Shown: positions 42,428 to 53,817 of the stretch, piece by piece
Position numbering within the stretch: position 1 is the stretch's first letter
Layout: each line of letters starts with the position of its first letter
DNA from: Xenoacremonium recifei
Taxonomy: Eukaryota; Ascomycota; Sordariomycetes; Hypocreales; Nectriaceae
Reading direction: 5' to 3'
DNA: 64,000 bases
Assembly (NCBI GenBank): GCA_012184525.1
Contig: WOFQ01000006.1
Location: forward strand, 496,001-560,000
Made by a program: the position numbers and the translations under genes
The notes under the pieces: generated by a model
What the model saw: only the letters and a program-made list of their open reading frames with translations
Databases searched by the model: none
What the model was told of the DNA's origin: nothing

Positions 42428-44767
42428 ATGACGGCTGTGGCAAACCCTCCCTCCTTTCCGCAGATTTCACGGCCAGCATGGGGCACTCTTAGCGGCAACA
42501 ACTCGATGAATCCAGACGACGGACGAGGAGGAAGCATGGGCGTGTTCATGCCGCGCAAGACCCTATCGCGCAGCAACTCGTCGTCCTCCATCTCGTCTAC
42601 GGGGTCCAACTCATCGGCCACCACAGTCGCTACGAACGGCTCTCAGTCAAATGCTACGTCATTGTCCACAAACTCAGAGCTGAGCCAATGGTCTGCGAAC
42701 GCCGCGCCACGCAAGAGACCACAACCTAAGAGTGCGTGGCCGGCCGGCAAAGGAGAGCTGCAGCAAGATCTTTCGAGACTTCCCGTCGGACGGCCCGCAA
42801 GCATGATCGCCTCCCATGGCCAAATGCAGGCTGGGCCTGGCCAGCCACAGATGACGCCACAAAACATGATGCGTCCCTTGACAGCCGACCAAATACCGCC
42901 AGGGCAGCCCGTTCTGTATCTCCTCTCGCTCAACGGTACCTTTGAGCGGAAAACCATCGCCGTACCCTTTTCTCCCGAGAGCTTAAGGATAGGTCGCCAA
43001 ACCAACCAAAAGACGATCCCGACGCCCACCAATGGCTTCTTCGACAGTAAAGTGCTGTCAAGACAACACGCTGAGGTTTTCGCCGAAAGGAACGGCAAGA
43101 TCTTCATCCGTGATGTCAAATCCTCGAACGGGACATTCGTCAACGGAACACGACTGTCACAAGAGAATCGCGAGTCCGAACCACACGAACTGCAGACCAG
43201 CGACCACCTCGAACTCGGTATCGACATCGTTAGTGAAGACCAAAAGACCGTTGTTCACCACAAGGTGGCTGCCAAGGTTGAGCATGCCGGCTTTGTAACC
43301 CCCTCAAGCAATGTTATGGACATGAACTTTGGGGATCTAGACCCGGCCAATGGATCTATGATGATGCCGTCTGGGCCCATGCAGATGCGCGGCCGAAATG
43401 GCAGTAATGCTTCGATGGTTGGCAACGGTCGTATGATGACTAACGGCGGCATCATGAACGTCCAGCCAAACGGCATGCCTCAACAACGCCCTCTCTTCTT
43501 GACTCCTGTTGCCACTGATACAATCCTCAAACGATTAACTGTATGTGCTCCCATTCCTTATCCGGATATGTCATTTGATGAAGGCTAACTTTGTGTAAAG
43601 AACGAGATGCGAAATGCACGCTTACAAGCTCAAGACTTGGGTCGCACCAATCATTTCATTAACACGCTCCTGTCCAAAGATGACATAAAAGACGCCGACA
43701 AATCAGACGGTCCCGAACCACACAAGCAGCAGCCGATTATCAATGGCTTCAGAACTGATCCCAAAGCTCGATTCTCCGATCCGCCTGCTCCGCCTCCCCA
43801 ACAGCCTCTTCCTGAGAAACCTGACGTACCATCTCTGAAGCGAGCCGCAACCGAACGGCAGCCCAAGTCAGGAGGTCCCAATTCCTCACCCGTGCGACCC
43901 GACAACCTCCAGATCCTCCAGCTTACGGAAGCCTTGAGCAATGCTAAGCGCGATATCGATTCCCAAACCGCGCGAATGCGCGAGCTAGAAGATATGCTTC
44001 AGAAGGAGCGGCTAGCCCGCGAAGAAGCAGAGGAGCTTGCGAAGCAACTGGAACAATCCGCAAACACCAAGATAAACGGCACTGCCGTCCCATCTGTGGC
44101 AGAGGTGGTCGAGGATGCCTTTCATTCTGCTGATCCCAGCGACGAAGACACAATCATGGAAGACGAACCCAGGGAGGAGCAGTCTGCAGAGACTGACACT
44201 GCTGCCCGTGAAACCGAAATCGCGCTTCAAGCTCGCATTGAGGCAATGGAGGGTCAGATGCTCGACATGAAGCAGCAGATGGAAGTGTGGAAACAACGTT
44301 GTGAGGTTGCAGAGGCCGAACGCGATGCCGATAGGAAAACCCTGGCGGAGATGGTGATCCAGCTCCGTGCCGAAGAAGCCCGAAGAGAGGCTGCCCTACG
44401 GGAACGATCGCGGTCCAGACAGCGTCGCGCGGACATGGCTGAGGCCGAGGCTGAGGCCAAGGAGCAAGCTGTAGCCGCCGCCGCTGCCGCCGCCGCTGCT
44501 GCTGCCGCAAGTGAAGCCGCGAAGGCTACCATTGAGAAGGCTCAATCCGATGGGCATGTCTCAGGCGACGAACAAAGCGACGCCCCGACACTCTCCCGAA
44601 CCAACACGATTACGCCGATGAACGCGCAGAAGACGGCGATAGCCCGCGACAACCCATTGCAAGCCGGGCTCCCCTATGCATCCATGTTGGGGGTCGTGTT
44701 GGTCGGTATGGGGTTGATGGCATATCTCAACGGGTGGCAGAACCAGCCTCCGCGCCTCGAGCAATAA
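42428..44767 (+). CDS. FHA-domain tail-anchored protein, STRIPAK subunit (HAM-4/PRO45/SLMAP-like)
   Basis: Two exons, 42428-43540 and 43601-44767, 759 residues. After a disordered Ser/Gln-rich start, residues about 162-275 form an FHA domain: IGRQ at the first phospho-contact, SRQHAEVF and SSNGTFVNG as the hallmark loops. Residues about 500-690 are coiled coil (LTEALSNAKRDIDSQTARM, then MEGQMLDMKQQMEVWKQR), with a 13-residue alanine tract. A single hydrophobic helix (MLGVVLVGMGLMAYL) sits about 15 residues from the end, making a tail anchor for ER/nuclear envelope or mitochondria. This is the architecture of SLMAP, Neurospora HAM-4 and Sordaria PRO45. They place the striatin-phosphatase complex on membranes and are needed for cell fusion and fruiting-body formation. 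Confidence 0.93.
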
Positions 44768-45863
44768 TGGCATAATATACATGGTTGGGAGGATAGCGAT
44801 GGGAAATTGGGATCAGGCTTGGACGGCAGGCATATTCTCTACGGGGGCACTGTAAACTTCCCGACGAGCGGTTCTATAATGCAGCATATGGCACTTTGGA
44901 AGGTTGAACCTATCGAACGACGACACGAGACGACCATCACGGACATATTCACCAGACGCGAGTGTTCTTCTCCTTTGTAACAACTATAAGCTTTTGCTTC
45001 CTGTCTTGTACCATTGGCGACCAGGCATCGACACGGCTGGAGGACGACTGCCTCTGCAGGAGCGGAGGAAAGGTCTGATGCCAGTCAGCGTCGCGGGAAA
45101 GGCGTTGGCCTCTTTTACGGTTCTTTCGTTTTCTTAACATGTCTCTATATACAACGTGGGGAGGGGGAGGGGGAGGAGGGGGCGTGTGGTCTGGGGTGGG
45201 AGAGCAAGCGAGCGGATGCAGATGAGAGTCGTATTGCTATCAGGCTCTGCGTCGATCTCTTGCATATTCTGAGGTAGTGTTTATGATTCAATACACGGGG
45301 GTTCGGCTTTCGACACTTCATACTCGATTCGTACTAAGTAATCAGGGGTCTCGGGACGTTTGGGTTGCTGGCCGCATAGAGTCTCTCCGCTCGGAAGTCC
45401 ATTGACTCAACGGAGGACTGCCTTGACGATTATCCCCGATGCTAACTCCAGCAAACGGCAATTTTATACCATGCTGTCAGCGGCTCAGTGGGCGAAGGAG
45501 GTTTGCATTCCAGACCCGGTCTCCAGATCGCGGCACTACCATCTCGCGCTAACCGCTTTTCGTATTTCACCACACCTCATTGCATGGACTGCAGACAAGC
45601 TTGACGATGATGAGATGCTGCTTCGCGGCGGGTCAATCTTGAGAAGATGGATTCGGGCTTTCGGATGAATAGCGAGTGCGAGATTGGAGCATGGGATGGA
45701 CTATAAGTAAGGAGAGTGACCCCCAGGGCGTTTCGCTGCGAAATGGACGAGAGGCACATCATCTGACTTACATCCCGGAACTTACCACTTCCAAACACAA
45801 GTTGGAAGAACTTCAGTCACCGTCGCAGTCGCAACCAGACTCGCCGTTGTCTTCACAATCATC
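44768..45863. other. Intergenic between FHA and SDR genes
   Basis: Holds the FHA 3' flank, with a G-quadruplex-prone run at 45158-45182, and the SDR promoter. TATAAG at 45702 is a possible TATA box 157 bp before the ATG. A 102-codon ORF at 45360-45668 looks random. Confidence 0.4.
45158..45182 (+). repeat. Four-tract G-run, potential G-quadruplex
   Basis: Four runs of four or five G separated by A, A and AGGA within 25 bp, about 390 bp downstream of the FHA gene stop. Confidence 0.6.
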
Positions 45864-46940
45864 ATGGTCGCCCTCACCAAGGTCAAATCACTCAATGCCA
45901 AGGCGGCCACGACGCTGCCCAGCGGCATCGTCGCCGTCTTCGCGGGCGCCACAGCAGGTATCGGAGAGCTGGCCCTTAAGACCTTTGCGAAGCATACACA
46001 AGCGCCGCGCATCTACTTCATTGGTCGGTCGCAGGAGGCGGGCGATAGACTGAAGAAGGAGCTGAAGGCGACCAACTCCCAGGGCGAGTACATCTTCATC
46101 AAGGCCGACATGAGTCTGCTGAAGAGCGTGGACGAGGTGTCGAAGACGATCAAAGCCAAAGAGACTGCTATCAATGTGCTGTTCATGAGCCAGGGGACGA
46201 TGCGGATTGGCAGCAGTAAGTTGACCCCTCCCTTTAACTATGCCTAAGTGCTGGCATCTAACGTTGTTCGCTTGGCAGACACTTCCGAAGGCCTTCCCTA
46301 CATCACCGCCCTGTCGTTCTACTCCCGCACCCGCCTCGCTGCAAACCTTCTCCCACTCATCCAGCGCGCCACAGCTTTGCGCCGCGTCGTCAGCGTCCTA
46401 GCCGGGTCGAAGGAGGGTCAACTCTTCCTAGATGACATTCCAGGAGCCAACGTGGGCATGAGCAAGGCGCGCGGGCACAGCGCCATGACCACCACTCTCT
46501 CACTCGAGGCCTTCGCCAAGCAAGCGCCTGAGGTGTCGTTCGTGCACGTGTTCCCTGGTGCGGTCAAGACGAACCTGATCCGCGGTGATGACGGCGCCAT
46601 GCTACAAGTCATGAAGTACGCCTTCAAGATCTACATGGGCGTGCTCAGCAAGTATCTTCCCAACGAGGAGGTCGGCGAGCGCGAGGCTAGCTATTGTCTG
46701 GCTGGACTGTATCCGCCGCGAGTTGACCGCGAGGGTGGTGAGGGTGTGAAGACGAGCGATGTAGTCGTTGGGACGGATGGCAAGGTGGGCAGCGGCGTGT
46801 ACACGGTTGATTGGGACGGCAGTGCGGTGACCAAGGCGAATGAGCTGGTGAGCAAGGCTCGAGCTGATGGCGCTCTGGAGAAGGTTTGGGCGAATGTCAA
46901 GCATGAGTTCAAGAGGATTACGGGGAGTGTGTCTGTTTAG
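45864..46940 (+). CDS. SDR-like oxidoreductase with YxxxR active site
   Basis: Two exons, 45864-46215 and 46279-46940, 337 residues. The N-terminal cofactor loop is VFAGATAGIGE (GxxxGxG type). RIYFIGRS suits NADP binding, and NVLFMSQG occupies the NNAG position. At the expected catalytic YxxxK the sequence reads FYSRTRLAANLL, so the Lys is Arg. Many fungal proteins of this subgroup share YSRxR and often sit in secondary-metabolite clusters. Activity may be altered or lost, or the Arg may serve. The C-terminal half (FPGAVKTNLIRGDDG) retains the SDR PG motif. No partner gene nearby points to a substrate. Confidence 0.88.
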
Positions 46941-48215
46941 GCCTGCTGGGAGGAGATTTCTTCGTGTTAATTACATTCACTAGAGCGGAGTCGGGATACG
47001 ATATCACTGTCATCGATAATCATTGAATAACTTGCAAATGAATATAGCCAAAGATGTGCGTGGTGAATGTGAACACTTGGATGTAGTTCAGGGCATGATA
47101 TTGGCAAACTAGAGGATTTTACCTCTCACAACACAAAAGCAGTAACCCCTTTTACAAAAGCCTCGTCCACACGACCATTACTTATTGGGACACCTCGTAG
47201 TGGCACCCCGGATACGAACATAATCCTGTTAGCTCAATCCAACTTTTATATTCCCCTTTTCAGCCACATGCGTACAGTGGGCTTTTTTGTCCTTCTCTTC
47301 GGAACTTTTAAGGTCTCATGTCACTCCCAATCGCGAAGGAAGAGACAATAGACCTTCGTGTACGGGAACGGTGAGGGTTACATCGATTTTACTGAAGTGG
47401 GAATATCTATGCTGGAATGGCCGCACCACAGCGAAGCCATGGGGGACACGACTCGGGGAATACATGAGATGGTGGACGCAGATCTCAAGATCACGAAATG
47501 GTAACGCAAGCGGAAAGAGCCAAAGAGTTTGTTAATTATGTGGCTAGCCAAAGCCGAATTATAGTCTAGGGTAAGTCATGAGAACGGATTGATGTTCACT
47601 GAGCTCCATGACAACAGAGTAAAGTTCGTATCGCGGATCGATTGAATATGCGAATAATTTGAAGTTGTAATACTTGTTTAAATCGCATTTATTTCAACAA
47701 GAATTTCCATGATGCTGGTACCTGGCCCTCACATGATGTGCGAGAAGGATCGGGAAGAGTTAACCGTGAATTTCATGATGTCATGTAATGATGGTAATCA
47801 CTAAACTGGAGGCAAGTCTTCAACACAATGAAGGCAATACCAATGCCATTAGATGTACAGTATCCCAGGCCATACAAAGCTTTACAAGCGTCTCAATGGG
47901 CACCTGAACTTTCATGAATATGGCAGTGGATCGTGAAGCTTTGACGGATAACGGGAAGGTGCAGTGGGCCTGCGGGAAAAAGCACGTGCCATCTTGGAAA
48001 GTCAGGCCATTGAGCTTCAACTCAACTTCATTCGGCGACCAGCGAGCAACTTCAATTTTCCCTTCGCCAACGATCACGATCGAGTGCGCCAGCGACAGCC
48101 GCATAAGCCAATTATCCACCGCCAAGGGCATCTGCGCTCCTAAGTACCGGTACTTCGAGCATTTCCTCCACGAGTCTCACCAAGCCTCCGTCCGTCCCGC
48201 GAACCCTTGAACGCC
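46941..48215. other. Intergenic between SDR and COX16
   Basis: 1.27 kb, moderately AT-rich in the middle, with the COX16 promoter at the right. No gene, RNA or repeat recognised. Confidence 0.4.
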
Positions 48216-48629
48216 ATGCCGACCTTCCAGAGCAAAAAGTTCCGCTCGGCGGCGGACATGAACTCCATCGGGATGCGCTACCGCACGCTCATGAACAAGC
48301 ATCCCTTCCTGCTCTTCGGGCTGCCCTTCATGGCTGTCATCGTCGCAGGCTCGTTTGTGCTGACGCCCGCCACGGCGGTCCGGTACGAGCGCTACGATCG
48401 CAAGGTGCGACAAATGACCAAGGACGAGGAGCTCAACGTGCGTCGCGCACCGCGCAAGGTGGACATGAAAGAGGAGTATTACGTAGGTTGATTCTGACCG
48501 GAGCTGCGGCTCAACTGGACATCAGCGGCTAACGGGAGCATCACATAGCGCCTTGCTGGCCGCGATCTCGAGAACTGGGAGCAGAAGCGTGTGGAACGGC
48601 TGCCGGGCGAAAACGACGGCGTCCTATGA
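48216..48629 (+). CDS. COX16: Cytochrome c oxidase assembly protein COX16
   Basis: Two exons, 48216-48482 and 48549-48629, 115 residues. After a basic N-terminus (FQSKKFRSAADMNS), one transmembrane helix runs through PFLLFGLPFMAVIVAGSFVL (residues about 30-50). It is followed by TPATAVRYERYDRK. The second exon supplies the family signature RLAGRDLENWEQKRVERLPGE directly after EEYY. COX16 is an inner-membrane protein that helps insert copper and join COX1/COX2 during complex IV assembly. The length is normal for filamentous fungi. The intron GTAGGT...CATAG lies at the conserved EYY-R position. Confidence 0.95.
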
Positions 48630-50396
48630 TGACGGGCGGCAGTGCTGGCACACCTTGCGAAGGATGCTTGCTTGCTTGCTTGCTTGATTGATTGATCTCC
48701 CTGCAGCATCCCTTTTCCACTCGACGGCGGCTACGGACATTCTCTGTGCGGCTACGTCATGGCCATCGACTGTACGTTATGGCGTATCAGAAAGAAAAGA
48801 AACGAAACAAAACAACACGAAAACAAAACCCATGTACAACACCATCGATCGGATAACGACTGGCATATGCAGGCGTCTGGCGTCATTTTCTCATCTTCGG
48901 GACGGCACACGCTGACTGCTGGAACACGCGTCTCGCGTTGATTGATTTACATAGCGCCCGGCTGGTCTTACAGTCAGACGGGCGGTGAATGGGATTCTCT
49001 GCGGCGAGGGGATTCGCGGTGCAGGACGGGATGCAGGTTTCGCAGCTCCGGATCGGACTTGGGAGGTTGGATCGCAACGGCAAGGACTTCCGGACGCCGA
49101 TGAGCCTGCCTCAGGCCCGATCGCTGGCGGCGGGGAGTTGGAGGGCTGGATGTTTCATGTGGGATGGCATGGGGCGGGATCGACTCTGCATTACATCAGC
49201 CTGCCGGACCCCTGCCTGACGGTTTCGTGATGGGCAGAAGAAGCGTCCTTCTCGATGCCCCTCATTACTTTGTTTCGGGTCTCGGAATGGTCATCAGCCC
49301 TGTTGGCTCAGACCCCGTTTGGATCATGCATCCCGCTACCCCTCTCAAGCTTCAATAGAACCCATGTTCTGTCGTGACGTGGTTTTGACCGCCCAGATCA
49401 CGATGGCATCGCGTCGTGACTTTACCCCTGAGTGATCTGAAGGTGTGTACAGTAGAAGCGGTGTGTGATGGCCATGTTCCGGGTCAGCGGCACCCTCAGG
49501 AGGAGGAAACACTTCACAAGGCTGCGATGATCAAAGAGGGGTCAGAAGAGAAAGGTTCTGCAAGGCACGAGGTCACTGGAGGCTGGCGGTGTGGTAGCCA
49601 AAGCGCCCCGGGTCCTTCGCCTCGCAGCTTATCACACGTTAGTTGCAGGACTTAGCACGAGCAAAACCGGGCAGCGTTCAACGGTCCAAGCGTTCAGGGC
49701 GAGATGTGAATGGGCGGATAGACCAGCAACGGCGCCGGCGTAGTGCGGAGAGAGCCCGGAAGGGTGTGAATGGCTTCACCCAGGGCCAGATCGCTCGTGC
49801 CTTAGCCTGCGCTTATGTACTTTGCAAACTGATCACAGCCCTAGCAGACATAGTCAAGGCTGGGCTCAACGCCACTGAGGGGAAATGGGGTGATTGAAGA
49901 CATCGTCGGCCCCTCCATCACCGCTCTGGTGCCTGGCAAAACGGCGATTTCTCTTGCAATTGAAGCCGCGGCTGCGCGAGTGTCACCGATGATGGTGGGA
50001 GGTCGTCATGTTGGTGATAAGAAAGGCCATTGGAGGGCTGGGAGAGTCTGGGGGTGGGGAGAAGATGTCATTGTGTGTGATCTAGTGATGTATGCACTCT
50101 GGGAGGAGAGGTGGGTGGGAAATCTGACCGTGTGAGGCTGGACGCGAACTGTACTAGACAGTGCGTGAAACCGGAAGCAGCACGGTAGGGGATGTGCAGC
50201 ACTGTGAGCATAGCGATCACTGATCAGCTAAGGCTTCTGATCGTGGAGTATTATAGGTGGCTGTACAATATTGCAAACATCTTTACTATAGTCCATAATG
50301 CTAGAGACGAAAGTGATTCCTTGTAATCTTAACTTTCTATATTTTGACTTATGATTACTTATAAGTCATGCTTTCTAAGGCATGCAGAAAACACCT
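48630..50396. other. 1.8-kb intergenic region
   Basis: Between the converging COX16 and SDR genes. It contains a TTGC/ATTG microsatellite at 48665. Short ORFs on both strands have no recognisable character. Confidence 0.4.
48665..48695 (+). repeat. TTGC then ATTG microsatellite
   Basis: About five TTGC units passing into three ATTG units, 36 bp after the COX16 stop, so probably in its 3' UTR. Confidence 0.8.
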
Positions 50397-51476
50397 TCAT
50401 ACCGGCAGCTTCACCCCGACTAACTCAGCACTTAACTTCCACAGACGATCTTCAGCCTCGGCATCATGAACCCATGGCGCCGCTCCAGTCTCCATAGTCG
50501 ACGTCAAATCCTTGGCCGGCCCTGCGACGCTGCACTCAGATAAGTACTCACCACCTCGGCCTTCCCACACCTTGGCCACGGCAGCCCAAACCGACGTTGC
50601 AGCGCCTTGCTCTGGCGATTGCATCACGCGCATGACCTCGGGTTCGTTCTTCCACTTCTCGACCATCGTCTGGTCGCTGAAGACTTGCAGACCAGTCCAA
50701 ATGCCACCAGGATGGAGGGACAGAGCGTGGACGCCCTGAGGTCCGTAGACGCGGTCGATGTAGTTTGCAGTCCCGATGTTGGCGGTTTTGGACTGTCCGT
50801 AGCCGTTGAACGGGTCGTAGGAGCCTGGGAGCTCGTAGTTGTAGTCGTCCCAGCGGACTTGGGAGTATCGATGGGACGATGAGGAGACGTAGACAACGCG
50901 GGAGTTGAGCTCCGGGGTGCTGGAAGATTTGAGGGTGGGAAGCAGGAGGACGGTGAGGAGGTAGTGGGCTAGATGGTTTACACCGAATTGACGTTCAAAG
51001 CCGTCTGCGGTCTGGCTGTAGGGGGGCGCCATGATTCCTGTCCCCGTATGTAAGTAGCTGTGGGGGGTTGATTTATCTGGAGGATACTGACCAGCGTTGT
51101 TGACGAGGATGTTAAGCCTTGAGCTTTGGGACAGGAATAACTGAGCGGCCTGGCGAACCGATTCAAGAGAATCCATGTCCATGTGGATAGCTTTAAGCCG
51201 TCCGTTGCCATTGCTAGTCTTCAAAACATTCTGGATCGTGGCCTCGCCTTTTTGATCATCTCGCGCCGTAAAGTATACATCGGCGCCAGTAGCGTAGAGC
51301 GCACGAACGGTCTCGACACCAATGCCGGACGTGCCGCCAGTGACCAATGCGACTTTGCCTTGCCAAGCATTTAATAGTCCGTTGTCTTTGACGACTTGGA
51401 GGGCGGTAGGTCTGCCATCTCCAGGGCCATTGGGCGTCTTGTACGCTTCGATGTAGGGCTTAAGAGGGTCAGACAT
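50397..51476 (-). CDS. Short-chain dehydrogenase/reductase (retinol dehydrogenase-like)
   Basis: Two exons, 51476-51092 and 51037-50397, 341 residues from MSDPLKPYIEAYKTP. The 54-nt intron (GTCAGT...GACAG) is a multiple of three without stop, so the unspliced frame is also open. Splicing restores the classic NNAGIMAPPYSQT. The cofactor loop is VTGGTSGIG, catalytic residues are Ser in VYVSSSSHR and YxxxK in NGYGQSKTAN, and the PG motif is HPGGIWTGL. This layout is of the WW-domain-oxidoreductase/retinol-dehydrogenase-like fungal group of NADP enzymes, substrates unknown. It is divergent from a Zn2Cys6 regulator gene; the 338-bp gap carries the hexamer array and a TATA box for this gene. Confidence 0.93.
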   Translation of the reverse strand: MSDPLKPYIEAYKTPNGPGDGRPTALQVVKDNGLLNAWQGKVALVTGGTSGIGVETVRALYATGADVYFTARDDQKGEATIQNVLKTSNGNGRLKAIHMDMDSLESVRQAAQLFLSQSSRLNILVNNAGQYPPDKSTPHSYLHTGTGIMAPPYSQTADGFERQFGVNHLAHYLLTVLLLPTLKSSSTPELNSRVVYVSSSSHRYSQVRWDDYNYELPGSYDPFNGYGQSKTANIGTANYIDRVYGPQGVHALSLHPGGIWTGLQVFSDQTMVEKWKNEPEVMRVMQSPEQGAATSVWAAVAKVWEGRGGEYLSECSVAGPAKDLTSTMETGAAPWVHDAEAEDRLWKLSAELVGVKLPV

Positions 51477-51560
51477 GGTGATGGATGTAACTGGGTCTTT
51501 GATGGTCGAGTGGAAGACGGATTTGCTGATAGCCACCCATCATTGACGACTATTCAACCA

Positions 51561-51566
51561 TTTATA
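51561..51566 (-). promoter_or_regulatory. TATA box of the SDR gene
   Basis: TATAAA (in AGTATAAATGG on the minus strand) about 87 bp upstream of the ATG at 51476. Confidence 0.5.
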
Positions 51567-51646
51567 CTTAAAAATCATCTCCTTTGGTATCTCTTTACGT
51601 CAATTCCTCTTGGCTGACAAACACTACAAAGTTGAGCTGTCGACCG

Positions 51647-51779
51647 GAGCGGACGCCGGAGCGGGCCAAAGTGGACCAGAGCGGACGCTGCCGCTCCGAG
51701 CGGGGCCAGAAAGCTCCCGCCATTCCGGCCTTCATCCGCTCTCGAATCTCCTCTCCGCTCGCATACGGACTTACCGCTC
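51647..51779. promoter_or_regulatory. Array of eight GAGCGG/CCGCTC hexamers between divergent genes
   Basis: GAGCGG occurs at 51647, 51659, 51679 and 51698. Its reverse complement CCGCTC occurs at 51691, 51736, 51755 and 51774. The forward copies cluster on the left and the reverse ones on the right. The pair at 51682-51693 reads CGG-N6-CCG, the inverted spacing bound by Ppr1/UaY-type Zn2Cys6 dimers. The array ends 36 bp before the start codon of a Zn2Cys6 gene and begins 171 bp upstream of the SDR start. The simplest reading is a binding array for the adjacent regulator, acting on both genes. Confidence 0.6.
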
Positions 51780-51814
51780 GCAAGGCTGATTGAAAGAGAA
51801 AAGCACCGCCTCAA

Positions 51815-53495
51815 ATGGCATCCACCCTTAGAGCTCCTCAGGCATGCCGGGCCTGTCGGTATGACGCACTCCTTGTAAACTAAACCCTTGTTCGTACAAC
51901 AGCTGACGGTCCGGGCAGTCGTTTGAAGCGGAAATGCAGCAAGGAAGTGCCGTCTTGCTCTTTGGTACGACAAACAGGCCCTTCAAACACCCTCCGCATT
52001 TTCCAGTTTGGACAAGCTAATTTTGAAGTGTTTTCGCCTCGATAAAACGTGTGAGTACGAGAACAGCCCGTATTTCGACCATTTACTCGGTCAAAATGTT
52101 GCCAATCAAGTACCACAGCAACAAGGCATCGACAGAGAGAATGACGAGGAGGGCGCCGATCTCTCGGCGATTTTCTTCTCACAGCCGAATAATCACTTTC
52201 CTACGGCGTATTTTCTAGACACGGATCTCTTCACGCCGCTAGACCCTGCCAGCTTTTTACCAGGCCAGCAACCAATCGTGCAACAGGCCTTGACAAAACT
52301 CGCTTGGGAAGCCATCTGTAACATATATCTCTCTTCAATCCACACCTGGCTACCTATTCTCAGCAGGAAACGCCTTTTACAAGACCTAGCGCAGTACACT
52401 TCCGAGACCAGTCCTCACCTCTCCCTGCTCCTCCTGTGTATGAAACTCTGTACCGCCGAAATGGCCCCTGAGGACTCGCGCAGCTCCATCTACAGCTTCG
52501 TCAAGACGTACTGCTCCGCGACCGAAATGGCGGGGTTCGCATCGCTGCGTCTGGTACAATCTCTCGTCTTACTGGCTGTCTACGAATTGGGTCATACTAT
52601 CTATCCGGCAGCATACCTGACCATTGGCAGAGCTGCCCGACTTGGAGGTATGATGGGCATGCACAACCGGAAGCATGCCCAGCAGCTCTTCGTGGATGCA
52701 GAGACGTTAACCCTCAGAGAAGAGCAGAGAAGGACTTGGTGGGCAATTGTCGTCTTTGATCGATTGGTGAACTGTGGAACTCGTGGAATGCCATTCGCCG
52801 CGCCAGATCCGGGGTCTGATGATCTACTGCCCATCAACGACTTGGACTGGAAAGAGGGTCGTCTTGGGATGAATGAGCCTCTGCTCACACCCTCATTTCG
52901 CTTCAATTCTACCATAGGGCCGTTTGCGCGGACATGCCAGGCCACCCATATACTGGGCAAAGTTATACGACATCAAGACCACAAGGATCGAAGCTTGGAT
53001 GTCCTGTCAGAAGCTATCCAGCTGCACCACGCATTGGTAGCTTTGGAGGGGAGCTTAAGCCACTCTGCGTCATCGCAAGACGTCAACGTCTCGGATACCG
53101 ACACGGCGCTCCTCTCGGCCCTAGCATTGTGCTGTTCAGCGCGGTTCCTCCTATACAACCAATATGGCTGTAACGAGCCGGAGACAGGGACACAGCGAAT
53201 GACGGAGGAGACTGAAATGCAGCAGATATCCCTGCAGGGAATAAGAGAATTGGCGGCTCGGACTGTTCCCTTCATTGCGAGGCAAATGTCTCGTATAGCT
53301 CTGGCGGATGCCAGTATGAGTCCGCTCGTCTCGCATTCGCTCTACCACGCTGCCACGGAGTGTGCGTGGTTCATCAACGAGGACCATCAGACGGAAATGT
53401 ATAGCGCGCTGGCGGACATTGTTGGGGGCCTTCAGGCCGTGGGTGGCCGATGGCAGGTCGGCGGTAAGATTCTCAACTTCGTGTTGCTCGTTTGA
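51815..53495 (+). CDS. Zn2Cys6 transcription factor with fungal-specific TF domain
   Basis: Three exons, 51815-51858, 51919-51964 and 52029-53495, 518 residues. The binuclear cluster is split over all three exons. When spliced it reads C-RA-C-RRLKRK-C-SKEVPS-C-SL-C-FRLDKT-C, the perfect C-x2-C-x6-C-x6-C-x2-C-x6-C form, at residues 11-38. The zinc cluster is followed almost directly by a region without an obvious coiled-coil dimer helix. The middle-homology (Fungal_trans) domain includes YPAAYLTIGRAARLGGMMGMH and EEQRRTWWAIVVFDRLV. It acts in the nucleus and binds CGG half-sites. The array of GAGCGG hexamers in its own promoter and the divergent SDR gene point to autoregulation and a local target. 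Confidence 0.94.
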
Positions 53496-53817
53496 TACTA
53501 ATAACTAATGCTTAGCCGAGTATCTCAGTCTTCTTGAGCGAGGGAAAGTTTTGGCTTTGCTTGATTCAAATGAATGATTCTGGCCGTCTGGTGGTGCGGA
53601 TGGTTTATTCAGGGCGAAATTTCGGCAGTCAGCACGACAGCACTGTAATTATAGGGAATTGTAAGCTAGGGGTGCTATCGCTCTAAAGCTGGCGAGTACG
53701 TTCTGTTGCACCCCAAGTTTATACAGCACTATGTACTTGTCTATCTATATGCTCGTTCTGACTTTCGAGCACCTGAGAATGAAAATGTGCATGAGGAGAA
53801 GGCAATAAAGATCTAAT
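53496..53817. other. Short gap between converging genes
   Basis: 3' flanks of the Zn2Cys6 gene and of the lipase. Nothing notable. Confidence 0.4.
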
